Shown here: positions 12,298 to 23,320 of the stretch, in pieces
How the letters are laid out: each line of letters begins with the position of its first letter
How positions within the stretch are numbered: position 1 is the stretch's first letter
Assembly: GCA_013398055.1 (NCBI GenBank)
Contig: VZRS01015047.1
Coordinates: 190,253-254,252, forward strand
Length of the DNA stretch: 64,000 bases
Source of the DNA: Ifrita kowaldi
Taxonomy: Eukaryota; Chordata; Aves; Passeriformes; Cinclosomatidae
Direction of reading: 5' to 3'
The notes under the pieces: generated by a model
What the model saw: the letters and a program-made list of their open reading frames with translations, nothing else
What the model was told of the DNA's origin: nothing
Database searches by the model: none
Translations under genes and position numbers: made by a program

Positions 12298-14827
12298 GTA
12301 AGTCAGTGGAGCTTGGATAAAAACTGAAGGAGGAAAATTGCCAGTTCTCTGGAAGCAAAACAGCATTTTGAAGAGGCAGACCATGTACTGCTGGGATACA
12401 GCTTGACATGAGTAAATTGCAAGCTGAGATAAATATGCCTGGAACTATCAAAAAGAGAGCTGTACAACATGCACAGGGTATGATTAGCCATCCATTACAA
12501 TTCATGACAGTCCTGCTGGTGTAAGTACTGGAGCAGCAAGAAGGGCATGCTGCTTTTGCAGTCAGTCTTGTTATGGGGAGCAAAACATAAGCGAATGCTT
12601 AGTTAGTAATTTTAGCCTCTGTCTCTGTTAAAAAATACGAGGGTTTCCTACAGTGTTGGAAATAAGGCAATACTTATTCAGGAAAACGCAAGTGGCTTTT
12701 GTCCACAATGTTGAAAACAGCAAGAGAATATAGCTCATGCCTTGATTCAAAATGCCTGGGCCCTGACAGGGCCAGATTAAACAGATGAACTTTTAGAGCA
12801 GCACATAAAGCTTATACTGTTTACATAAAATATGGCAATTTGTTATAGAGAACATCATTTAGGCATAAGTGTCTGGAAAATGATTTGGATTAAAGTGATG
12901 ACTTCCACAGCTTTGTAATCAAAAGCAAATGGGCTCACAAAAACAAACTACAGAAAAGTCTTTTACTGTTTCATTATATGCCTAAAAAAGATCAGGGCCC
13001 ACTCTTCACCACAGTGTGAGTTACGTTAGAAGGAAAAATCTTGGGAATTGTTGCTGCAAAAGTGAGTGCTGGAAAAAAATTAATGGAGTAGAAAAAGCGT
13101 CAACTGTCATCTTAAGGGAAGCTGAACCATTTTTCAGCCTGAAATACATTTCTGCCCAGATGTGATGCCAACTAGACTGAGTGAATCATGGCCAATTGGA
13201 ATGTTTTAAACTAGCAGTCCCTCAGATTCATTTCAGTACAAAAAGACCCAAATCCCACAGCACAGCAAAGTTGGGAGCAGGTCTTGCAAGGCCCTGGCAG
13301 GGGAGCCAGAAGACAGTTTAATTCCATTGCTCTACAAATCTCTCTTTTGTTTACTACCTTTTAAAGCACCCAAATCTGTGCTTCAAGCTATGCACAGTCG
13401 AGTTAAATAATTCTCTTTGCTGGGAATACCAGCAGCTCTGCTAATGGACAGCAGGACAAACCCAAGCTGAGGATCAAAGATGGCAGACTAGGAATCACAT
13501 GACTTCAGGAAAACGGAGTCAGATAAATGGTGGGCTGCAGATTGCTGAGTTGTTACTGAAAGCATTAAATAAAGTTCAAATGTTTGGCAAATAAATCACT
13601 GTCTGGAAAATCTGCATGTTGCATATTCTTGCTTGTAGAGAATGAAAGGAATCTGAAATAATCTAGATCCAGTGCCTTACACCGGATATAAATCTGCTGC
13701 TGCCAGTCAAAGGGAAGGTTTGTCACGTTCCCTCTGGTACAGTAACTAGATGCTTTGGTCTCTGGACAGAACAACTCAATTTTTATGCTGACAGTTTGGG
13801 GATGTTTATTTTTCTATTTCATGCAGTAGTTAAATCTGAAGAAAAATGAAGATTATAATTTGTGTGGGAAGATTATAGTAAATAATTTTTCTCTTAATTA
13901 ATGGCAAACCAGGTTATCTTCTTTTTTTTCCAACCTGATGCCTACAAATCTTAGGCTATGTATTGCTTTTGGTGCAGTCTCTTATCTTTTGCTTGACCCT
14001 CTGTGGTTGGAAAGTATTGCCTGGAACAAACATCAAGAATTTAAACTTCTTTTGCACTAGAAGAATGGTATCTTGGCAGCAGTGGATAAAAAACCACCTG
14101 ATTTCCAAGGGATTAGTGGATTCTCAGGGTTTTGGGATTACTCCAGTATTTGTACAGTTAACCATCAGTGAAGTAGCAATCACTTCATTTTATGCAGATG
14201 CAGATGAGATGCGTGTACTTGCCTCTCAGGAGCTGATATTGGGAGCTATCGACTCTGGCAGAACTCCTTTTACATTATCCAAGTGGCTGAGTGCCTTACC
14301 GTGTTTATCCCATGTTTTAAATATCTATTGTATCACAAGTCTCCGTCAGTCTAGTTCATGAGCTGAAACCGGAATAGCGGGAGAAGCGAAATCCAAATAT
14401 AGTCTCTTTTTGACCTTTCCAGTACATTTATATGAAGTACTGGAAAAAGCAATGAGGACTGACACAGTTCTCCTGCTTTGTCATATGGCTGTCCTTAGTC
14501 ATGTTAGCAGTCAGGCACCGTAGGTGCTACTGTAACCCGTCTTAACACTCTAATCCTGAAATAAGATCTGCCATATGTTGCCTTTCCTTTAAATAGCAAC
14601 CATTCATAAATGTAAGGCATATTTTTCTCAGCTCACAAAATCCAGTGCTGGCTGAGATGATATTCATAGTCTTTATTTTAAGCAAAAGTTTGCAACATGA
14701 GCACATTGCCGTTTACTTACTAGGGCAGGATACTGACTTTTCTTCAGTGCCCCATGCTCTGTTGAGTACAACTTTATATTTAGGAGAGTTGAGCTCTAAG
14801 GAATCTCATGTGGTAATTTCGTCATCA
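12298..14827. other. Non-coding stretch with one hairpin
   Basis: ORFs of 147 codons (12140-12583, minus, partly to the left) and 132 codons (13963-14361, plus) were read and resemble no family. A perfect 10-base inverted repeat with an 11-base spacer occurs at 14416-14446. No other structure was supported. Confidence 0.5.
14416..14446. repeat. Perfect inverted repeat, 10-base arms
   Basis: The arms TTTCCAGTAC (14416-14425) and GTACTGGAAA (14437-14446) are exact reverse complements, separated by 11 bases. The pairing does not extend outward, so it is too short to look like a microRNA precursor. It could form a small hairpin or be a dimeric protein site. Its role is unknown. Confidence 0.6.
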
Positions 14828-14892
14828 AGCTGTGAGAACAAATTTTCTGCTTTGCAACACAGGGTCCTGCTTCCTCCTCTGTAAAATGGTGT
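14828..14892 (+). mobile_element. Possible relic of a MIR SINE
   Basis: The segment begins AGCTGTGAGA and ends TTCCTCCTCTGTAAAATGG (14871-14889). That order matches the conserved core-to-3' part of mammalian-wide interspersed repeats, whose consensus, as I recall it, has AGCTGTGTGACC and then TTTCCTCATCTGTAAAATGG. Old MIR copies are known in bird genomes. The middle is diverged and no ends are visible, so this is a resemblance rather than a proven copy. Confidence 0.35.
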
Positions 14893-17800
14893 TGCAAATG
14901 AGCTGCTGACTTTGTGGGCAAGCCCCATGGTGGTCTCTAGTGGAGGGGATGAATTCTCTGGAAAACATGGATTTCCCGGAGCACCCATGTAATGGGTTTA
15001 ACTGTAGCTGTCTGGTTTTGTTGGCGATTGTTTTGTTGCAAGGGCTGTGGGATTCAAGTTATAAATAAAAAAAATCAAGTTTGTTCTAACTGTAGCCAGG
15101 TAACAGGGTTGCAACCTGCACTTCAGTCTTCTAACAGCCTGGGTGGTCCGGAGCTCCTTGGTTGGTCATCTGTGCAGAGGAGATAATGCACTGGTCTGGG
15201 ACACTGAACTGATGTGAAACTCAGTCACTGACTGAACTACTAGATGTCTTCACAGCTAAGTATTTGTCCTATACTTGGTGTATACTTGACCAAGTATTCG
15301 GAGCTTCCCATGTGGACATTCCAGATTTCCCTGAAGATTTTCCCTAGGTAGCTATTCTTGTGCTTAGACCAGTTTCTTTGCTTAAATACAATTATTAACA
15401 TGCTGAGGGAAGAATCTGGGTGTCCCAGTGACACCCAGGTGGTTCCTGCTGCAAAACAGAACAAACTATGCATTGATAAGATGCTTGTGAATCAGTAGAA
15501 GCTGTTTGTACAGATACAGAAGCAGTCATGAAGTACAGTATTTTTTAGGTAGGTAAAATGGGTAGGGGTATTTTCTATGAAGTTTGAGACAATAGCAATA
15601 GATCATTCATGTACTGGAGGGGTCCTCTAGGGGCCATGGAGTAGGTGGATAGAAGGAATCTGCAGAACCACAGTTTGGGGAGTCTTGCTTGACCCAGGTG
15701 GAAATGTCACTTGCAACAGACTCCAATCCCTGCTGTCCAAAACAACTGATCAGCACCTTTGACGAATTCAAATCCCCAGGTGTGGGTTATCCTATGCCAA
15801 TAGTAAACTATTTTTTTTTCCTAACAAAACAGTCTATGGGTGTCTGAGTAACAGTTTATTTTTTTCAGTGCCCTTAAATTTCTCATATTTGGATCAAATC
15901 CACAGCTGACAAATTTGGGATTATTTTTTCATCCTCTGTTCTTAAAGAGAATTATAACCTGTTTTTCATCAGCTTCAAGGTAGCACTGAATTGTTCTAGG
16001 CTTCAGGTGGTGAGTAATCTAAGGAGCAATATTGTACAGGTGTAGAAATATCTCAGAGTAAAGAAGATATAATAAGAAGAGAAGGTGTAATAGTCACTGT
16101 TTGTTTATAGAAATGCTTGCTTAAGTATTCAGATATATGGGTGGCTTAATAAAAAGCATGAAGAATATGAATCCACTTCATAAGCAGGATTATTGTGCTC
16201 ATTGTTGCAGAGATAGACATGACTGCCTAGAGATAAAAGAGGAATTCTCATATGTACAATGAATTTTGTATCTAGACTCTAAGGTATATGTTTCAATGTT
16301 TTTGTGAAAGGACTTCCTTGTTTAATTTATTGCAATATTATTTTTTAAAATTGCTAAATACATCTCTGTCCACTTTTAAGATCTTCTATATCTCCCTATT
16401 ATTCTCAGAGTTTAGCAAAGCTCTGCATCATTTTAACTAAAGCCCTGCCATTCAAGCCAATACACTTTAGCGTATGTTCTTATTTTGGTTTTAACATGGT
16501 TTCTATTTCTCCCATTTAAAAAATAGATATACTAAACATTAATTATTTCTACTGACTCTAAACACGACAGAATTAGTCATTACAATGGAGCTTGGCAAAG
16601 TGTTTGGAAGCAGCAATGTGGAAAGTTAATCACCCAGGTTTTAGATGGAGAAATCCTGGAATCCCATGTTGCTACTTTTCTCATGTGATTTGCTGATCTT
16701 GCAGCAAAAAAGGGACCTTTATGTTTTTGGCTTTTTCTAACCTCAGGTGAATTTGCAAGGACAGGAGGAGTCTCAGAAAAGGTTTAGGTTTTGCTTTAAT
16801 TTTCAAAGATATAAGCTCCTCAAATGGGGTACAGTGTCTTCAGCCAGAGTAGTAAAGGACTTTATGTAGGGGTAGGAGGTAAGGGCAGGACTGTGCTGGA
16901 AACTGCAAATCCTTTTTCTGTGTCTTTTCTTCTTGTTGAGACACTTTCAGTAATGTTCTGATAATAACACTTGTTTCCAAATTGTACACTTATCCTATTC
17001 TGCTAACCAAAGTCCTTGTAACAAAGGCATTTGAAATAAATTGCAAAGAGATTAAGGTATCTTTAGAATGTTTGTCTATGTGAATTGTTTGTAGACAGAC
17101 TCCCAGCATTCCTGCTCAGCAATCATAGAGCAGATGTGCACTAGAATTTATAGGTATGGGCTATAATTTTTTCTTTTTTTTTTTTTTAAGCTATATCAAA
17201 TCTCTGCTTATGATTTAAACTTAATCCCTATTTGCAGAATTCTATAAGGCAGGTTTTTCTCCATAATGGGAATATCTAACTTTTGAAAGAATACAAATTG
17301 ATAATCTAAACAAAAACATCTCCATGGTGTCTTAAATGAAAGAAATGGACATGTTGTTCCATTCCTGAATTTGTTGGGTAGGCATGTTGTTATAAAAGGA
17401 CATGCAGTTTTCAACCAGATCAATTTTTTGACAGGAAAATATTGATCCTAATAAAATATTTTTACAAGTGATATGGCTGCTTCAGTATTGGTAGGTACCC
17501 AAGACAAGAAGTCTTATCTGTTAAAGATGGCTTCTTGCCAAAGAAACCAGAAACAAGTCAACATCTTTTCTTGGAATTCTTTCATCATGAGGCTGGGATC
17601 AAAAACCTGCTGCAAGTGCTACCTTTTTTATTGGAAGGGGTTTCCTTCCTCTGACCAATCCTGCTGAACAATTTGCTGTTAGTGTAAGCTGTTTAGTGTT
17701 CAGACTAGTCAGACATTGACTCAGGGTGAGCCAAAAATTATCAAATCTGTGGAGCCGATATCTCACATGGGATGTATTAGTTGCAACTTTTCAAATACAG

Positions 17801-20229
17801 GAATTTTTATTGAGTACTATCTCTTTTGAATAATTCCTTATATATTCTCATCCTGTAGTATAACCTTACCAACATGCAGTGAAATTGTCTAACTCTGTAT
17901 AAAAGACAAGGACAAGGAAAAAGAAATATCATAGTTCTTACATGTAGTTTTGCCTCTTCTAAAATATTTTTATTCCTATAGTGTGGGATCTCAAATCTCT
18001 TCTTTTTTAGTCATCTGCAAAGACCTTATAAATGTGAGGGAAAAGGGATTCAGAATAGGAAAACATTAGTATTGCTCAGATCAAATGATCTGTTTTCAAT
18101 AGAAATTAATGCTGGATGCTTTGGAAAGAGTCTACAAACTGGACCAGTATATGATAAAAACTCATTGATGTATTCTACCAGTCTCACTTTAGCTCCAGTT
18201 GCAGACTTATTTCTATTTGTTACATGCTCTACCATTTCCACTCTGATATCTGATATCTTGAGAAGGAATGCATTCTCAGCTCAATAATGCTGTTTGGCAT
18301 AGTCCATTAGGACTTCAGGTTCAAGATATTTAATCTTTTTCTTTCAGTTGAAGTGGATTTTTTTGGGTTGTTATTAATGAGTGTTTTGAAATCAGAATCT
18401 GAGATTGAGGCACCCTTGAATATAAGGGCATCTGTTGGTGGGTTCACTGTGTTTCCTCTGTGGTACTGGCATAGATGTGAGGTATTTTTTGAATCCTGAG
18501 TTTGACTATATGATTATCTTGTAGTGCATTGATTTATTGCTTGCAGCCCTGGGCAAAACATTCCCCCAAACTTGGCCTTCATTTTATTATGCCAGTTTAT
18601 TTTCTTATTCATTTTAAAATCATCAGTGTTTGCACAGTGCTTGGAAGGATGAAGTGCTATGAACTGAAAGCGAGAGGCAAGCAAGGGCACTGTTGGTGGT
18701 GTGCAAATGCTCTGCTACATGTGACAGGAGTCCTGCTTAGGTGTTTGGTATGACTTAGTGGTGTTAGAACTGCTTTAACAGTCTCATGCTGATTTATCTT
18801 TGCGTGTTTCTGCATAGCTCAGCAAAAGCATCCTGGGAAGGTGGGAGTCCACACCTTGCTTACTCCATCAGTTAGACTGTAAAATGCTGCTTCTATTGAT
18901 TTACTCTTTCTCCACAACGTGAAATTTTCACTGCTAGCCATGCAATTCCCACAGGAAGGCTATCCCATGGGAGTGTATTTTCCTTACTTACTTGATGTAA
19001 GTTACTTTTCCTTCATTACTTTTTATAAAGAGTTTTGGTAAATAACAATTATAAACTCATTAGTCTCATTATTCTAAATGGAGCAGATAAGTGGATATTT
19101 CTTCTGACAAGGATGCATGTAGTAAATGACTGATAGATGGAGTTTAGGAGAGGTTTTGGTTGAGATATTTCATGGTAATTAGTCTACTCAAGAAAATAAT
19201 TTACTCAGTCGTATTGATGGGAAATTGGAAGCTTCCATTCTACTGATCTATTATGTAATGCACTTAGACATGTTGACTGTGATATTTTGCTTTGAGTGTT
19301 TTCTCTAAGCATCTATGATTAAATTGTGCAGTAATGGGCTTAATGACAACCATTGAAAGAGATGACCTTTTGCAGGCCAGTAAACAGAATGTTTTAACAA
19401 TCTGGGTTTCTTGACTCCTGCAAAATTAGCAGAAACTGGCTCATGCAACTAGCAGGGGTAAAGGGATGTGTAAAAAATAGTGGGCAAAAAGTCTCTCATG
19501 AAATATGAACCTCTCTTTTCTTGAACTTTGCTGGATTTTAATGGCTTTGAATAGAACCGAAGGACAGTCTTCTCATATTTTGATAATTCTTCATCCTTTT
19601 AAAACATACCACAGCAACACCTCTGGGAAGTGTAAAGTCATGTCTAATCAAAGAGCAGGCACATAGTAAACAGGAGTGATAGAGGATTTTGCAAAATATC
19701 TAGCCGGGGGGAGCCAACTGTTGGCAAGGATGGAAAACATTTTTTGAGGAGAAAATAGTGGAGAGACTATTTGAACAAACAGGCATAGGGAGTGGTCAGG
19801 AGTAGATGTAACCCCATTTCTTTCCATTATCTGTCATTTGTGGACTACACATTCCTTTACCACATATTGTGAGCATGTCCCTTTAGGTCCTGAATGTAGA
19901 TATATTGACCTTGCTTTTAAGGCTGAGCCTTTTGGTTGATGATTTGTTTGATTTAAAATGGAACTATTTATATAGGCTTTGCATGAATGGAAAATTTAAG
20001 CTTCAGTAATAAAAAAAATTCTTGAATTTATGTGGAGGCATGTAGTTTAATTTAATGTGATTACTGAAAATGGTTTATACTGGGTATGAAGTACTTGAAG
20101 CAGAAACCAAGATGCATATTTACACTGAGGCAAGTAGTTTCCTATCTTAGCTTTCTTTCATGGGTACATGTGGAGGTGAGGTAGATGCCTTTTCTATGGT
20201 TCAGTGGAGCATTTGGACTTCAGTATGGT
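14893..20229. other. Non-coding stretch with a strong short hairpin and T-runs
   Basis: The longest ORF is 77 codons (15240-15473, minus), and no gene is recognised. A 9-base perfect stem lies at 15416-15438. T-runs occur at 17167-17172 and 17174-17187. Otherwise the region is ordinary AT-rich sequence without visible mobile elements. Confidence 0.55.
15408..15446 (+). repeat. Stable hairpin with a 5-base loop
   Basis: CTGGGTGTC (15416-15424) pairs perfectly with GACACCCAG (15430-15438) around the loop CCAGT. After a small internal mismatch the stem resumes, GGAA (15408-15411) pairing with TTCC (15443-15446). The whole structure is 39 bases, shorter than a normal microRNA precursor (about 60 or more). 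It may be a chance hairpin. Confidence 0.55.
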
Positions 20230-20725
20230 ATGAAAGGTTGACGCAATGACTAAGGCACGAACTCAGACCGGCAGGGAATCTGAGATGTTTATTCAAAGAA
20301 ACAAGCTGGTTTTATACACTGCTTCAAGACCCAGTATTTCCTTGCCTGGTGTTTTTCACTAAGTGACTTATCACACACTACCATGTCAGTAACACACTTT
20401 TCTGATGTCCCTGTGTGGGGGTGATCACACGCTGCCCACCCGGCAGCTTCCGGCAGGCTCCTCTCCGCAGGGCTCTGCCGTGTGGCATCTCCTCCCCCCA
20501 AGGTCATGTGGAGACCAGCTTCTTTGTCCTGTCATGGCATTCTGCAGGCACATCCCACAGCCAACAGCTCAATTGCATCTTAGCTCTTCCCATGAAAGGT
20601 GGAATCTGGACATGGCCTAGAAATCTAGACTTGGTGCTTTACCCCATAGCTGACAGTCTAACAGAAACCCAGCCAGCCCCCAGTCTGACTCCGTCCACTC
20701 ACACTGGGGAATTGCGTGGATGATC
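20230..20725 (-). mobile_element. LTR-like block of an endogenous retrovirus, antisense
   Basis: Read on the minus strand, a good TATA box (GTATAAAAC, TATAAAA at 20316-20310) is followed by an AATAAA signal (20293-20288). A U5-like tail with several CpGs then ends near 20230 (about CAACCTTTCA). The upstream part is GC-richer, as U3 regions often are. The AATAAA lies only about 20 bases past the TATA box, so the signal may sit in U3. The distal limit is set loosely at a TG (20725) because no target duplication was found. ORFs of 71-102 codons here show no retroviral domains. An alternative is a non-retroviral promoter on the minus strand. Confidence 0.45.
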
Positions 20726-22089
20726 CAGTCAGCATTTTGCTCCCTTTGGTGAGGCTGTTCATTGGTGGAGGACTGGGGCTGTGCAGTGGGCAGTTACGCC
20801 CTCAATCTGTAAAGTGACTGAAAAGTTGAACACGTGGGAAGACTTTGCAAACTGGGGAAAATGAGTATAAATAATTTATTGTAACCAAAATCTAACACCC
20901 TGGTTTAATTCCTGATAGATTGCTGTGTCTCAAAGCAGGGAGAGAAGAGAGGATCACCTGTTCCGCGGGAGACAACCCAGGGGCAGTATGTTGGGTGCTG
21001 GACATTGGGGAGTGCTGGCCTCTGGGAATGCCATGGGAAACGTTCCAAAATCACCCCTTGGGGGCAGAAGGCAGGAAGAGAGCTGTGCCTATCTCTGGAA
21101 GCAGATGTTTAAGTTTAAAACTGTGTCTTGAATAACAGAGGCCAAGTTCATGCCAAGCTTGGAATTTCTGGTGAAGGAGATTCATGGAGGAGGAAGGCAG
21201 CAGAAACTCAAGCTGCAGGCACAGCCTGGATGTGCTATACTAGCACGTACTGCTACAGGCACAGCCAAAACAAAGGTCCACAAACATGTTGATTTTTCAT
21301 AAACAACTTGGTGCATTAGTCTTGCACACATGTGTTTTTAAGTGATGATGGTGTGCAAAATCCCCTTACACTAAGATAAATAAATAACCACCTTTTTTTT
21401 TTTTTTTAATTTGAACATTGTTGACCTTCTCTGTAAATGTATGTGCTTGTTTAAAAGGATTGGTTTTGCTCTAGCCCTTCCTGTCTTCCCATTCCAGAAA
21501 CAGCCACACTGGCTATGTAGCTACGTGTTTATAGACACAGTTTCTTGATATGGAACAAATATTTTCAAGCTTTTAACAAAGTGATGGAAAGGTCTCCAAA
21601 GCCTTAATGGGTTGTGAAACCCTAGATGAACGACTTCAAAAGATAAATGACTTCAAACTATAACTCATAGACTGTGGACATTTGTTGTTGAGTAAGTTAC
21701 TGAATAATGTTAAATATTCCTAGGGAAAAAAAAATCAGTCTACTATAACATGATAGCAGACTGCATTTCTTTCAGTCTGAGAAACTGGTAATTTTTGGGT
21801 GCTGGGAAAATAATTCTAAGTGACAGAAAAGGAAGTGCTTTTCATTCAAAATTGGATTTTTTTTTCTTTCTAATTACGTTTTTAAAATTAGATATTTGAA
21901 TTTTTAGTCAATTTTTATACAGTTCTGTTTAGATCATTCTAGGGAAATAAAATCAGGACTTTTCAAGTGCATCAGTTGCAGAAAGTCCGTTTGCCTGTGA
22001 GCAAACTGGATTCAGTAATGAGTAATCAATGTGCTTTGCAGGATCCTTAGAGCCATCATATCTTTGATTTGAGATGATCATGACTGCCA
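20726..22089. other. Non-coding stretch, no gene recognised
   Basis: ORFs reach 71 codons (20920-21135), without features. A T15 run lies at 21393-21407. The part up to about 21200 is GC-richer than the rest and might be an extension of the neighbouring LTR-like element, but no retroviral motif was seen. Confidence 0.5.
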
Positions 22090-22545
22090 GTGAAAGTCAG
22101 AGTCCCAGCAAGCCTCAAAACTCCATCTCCTGAACCCTCTTTGCTGCCTCTCTGCTCTGGGAGGATAAAGGGGGGAGGGGGGGTGTCTCACCCTCCGGAC
22201 CATCGCAACTCCCAGTCTCCGGAATTCTTTCTGGGAATACCGCTGGATGGCAGTATTTTTCCGTGCAACTCCGCAGAGAGGCAGGCGGGGAGAGGATCAT
22301 TAAAGGGAAAAAAACGATTAAAGAAAAAAAAACAAAAAAAAAGTGAGTGGGGAAGGAAGAAGAAGCCTTGTTGAAGGTTGCTGCTTTGAAGACCAGCATG
22401 CATCTGTACTTCACTGTAACTTATGCAAATCTCCAGTATTTGCCTCTCTTCTTTTAATTCCCTGGCAGATAGGATACATAAATTGAAATGAGGAATTCAA
22501 AGGCAGGATCTGACTTCCCCCCTCCCCTCCCCCCCGCCCTCTTTG
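22090..22545. promoter_or_regulatory. CpG- and G-run-rich patch, possible promoter or first exon
   Basis: Within AT-rich surroundings this patch has at least seven CpGs between 22196 and 22316. It also carries a G6-A-G7 run (22170-22183) and an octamer ATGCAAAT (22433-22440). On the minus strand there is a canonical G-quadruplex motif, visible on the plus strand as C6-T-C4-T-C7-G-C3 at 22517-22539. A donor-like site, AAAA then GTGAGTGG, has its GT at 22343-22344. A good acceptor (CTCTTCTTTTAATTCCCTGGCAG) ends at 22469. These are usual traits of vertebrate promoters and 5' exons, but no start codon context or known 5' UTR was recognised and the direction is undecided. The 94-codon plus ORF (22090-22374) ends in a lysine run encoded by the A-rich tract (22305-22342) and is not convincing as protein. 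Confidence 0.3.
22517..22539 (-). other. Canonical G-quadruplex motif
   Basis: The plus strand reads C6 T C4 T C7 G C3, so the minus strand has four G-runs of 3, 7, 4 and 6 separated by single-base loops. Single-base loops favour a very stable parallel quadruplex. It sits inside the CpG-richer patch, which fits a regulatory reading. Confidence 0.75.
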
Positions 22546-22572
22546 GTGTTTTTCTAGTTACAGGGCTCTATT

Positions 22573-23019
22573 CTAAAATGGGAAGCTGGCTCCTGTCTCT
22601 GAGAAGATGAGCAGTGTTTGTGAGTTTTCTCTATTCTCTACTATTAGGGCCAATACTTTTTTCGGCTGTTTAGGCTTGTGCTTCAGAAAGCAAGTGGACT
22701 TGCTTTTCTTGTGGTCTGCCCAGGCATGGGCATGACCTTCAAACAAGCCACTAAGTTCATTTCCATCAGCTCTTGGGCTTACCTGTGCATTATGTGACAC
22801 CTTCTCTCCCACTCTTGGCACGTATGGAGGGCGTGATGGCCCTCTTCTTTCTTTCTCTGCGTTTTGGGAGCAAACATCTTCAATAAGTCCTGCTTCCAGC
22901 ATCCCCTTGGATATATCACAAGCTGTTACCAAAGACGACCCAAACTCCTGACTTAGGGTCCCCAGGAGTTGGTGCATGGCAGCAGTTCCTTGGTGGCTGA
23001 TTCCTGGTTTGCCTTCCAA
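22573..23019 (-). other. Longest ORF of the window (148 codons), function unknown
   Basis: This minus-strand frame is the longest in the window. The protein starts MEGKPGISHQGTAAM, is hydrophilic, and has no visible signal peptide, membrane segment or known domain. A consensus-like donor (ATGCACAG then GTAAGC) lies inside it at 22783/22782, so a real exon could end there and code for only the first 79 residues. The upstream acceptors on the minus strand (near 23037 or 23061) are poor in pyrimidines. It could be a fragment of a decayed gene or a chance frame in a GC-richer patch. I do not recognise it. Confidence 0.18.
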
Positions 23020-23220
23020 AACTGACCCAGCTTCTGCCCAGCTGTGTTTAGCTCTTCTGTAAGCTCCCCATCAGGTTATGAGTTGGAAGGCAGCATACAA
23101 ACTAGGACAGAGCTCATGCTAGTAAGCATAACAAAGGATCAGAAAAATAGCTTGTCATAAGCTCTGTGGTATTATATTCCACTAAAGATTTATGGAGAGA
23201 AATATATGTAACCTACTGTT
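23020..23220. other. Short unique non-coding stretch
   Basis: Nothing recognisable lies between the 148-codon minus ORF and the microsatellite cluster. Confidence 0.5.
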
Positions 23221-23320
23221 GTAAGTGTGTGTTATATATACATATACACACACATACACACGTATCCATCTGCCTATTTATCTATCTATTATCTCTCTCT
23301 CTCTATCTATCTAACTATCT
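23221..23320. repeat. Compound microsatellite (TA/CA, then ATCT/CT)
   Basis: A GT/TA/CA-rich tract at 23225-23262 is followed by ATCT and CT units at 23270-23320. Such tracts are slippage-prone and usually polymorphic. The ORF that runs across it (23166-23354) is a by-product of the repeat. Confidence 0.85.

Noticed and set aside
13963..14361. 132-codon plus ORF
   Set aside because: No domain, no family resemblance, and no paired splice sites; AT-rich frames of this length occur by chance in 64 kb.
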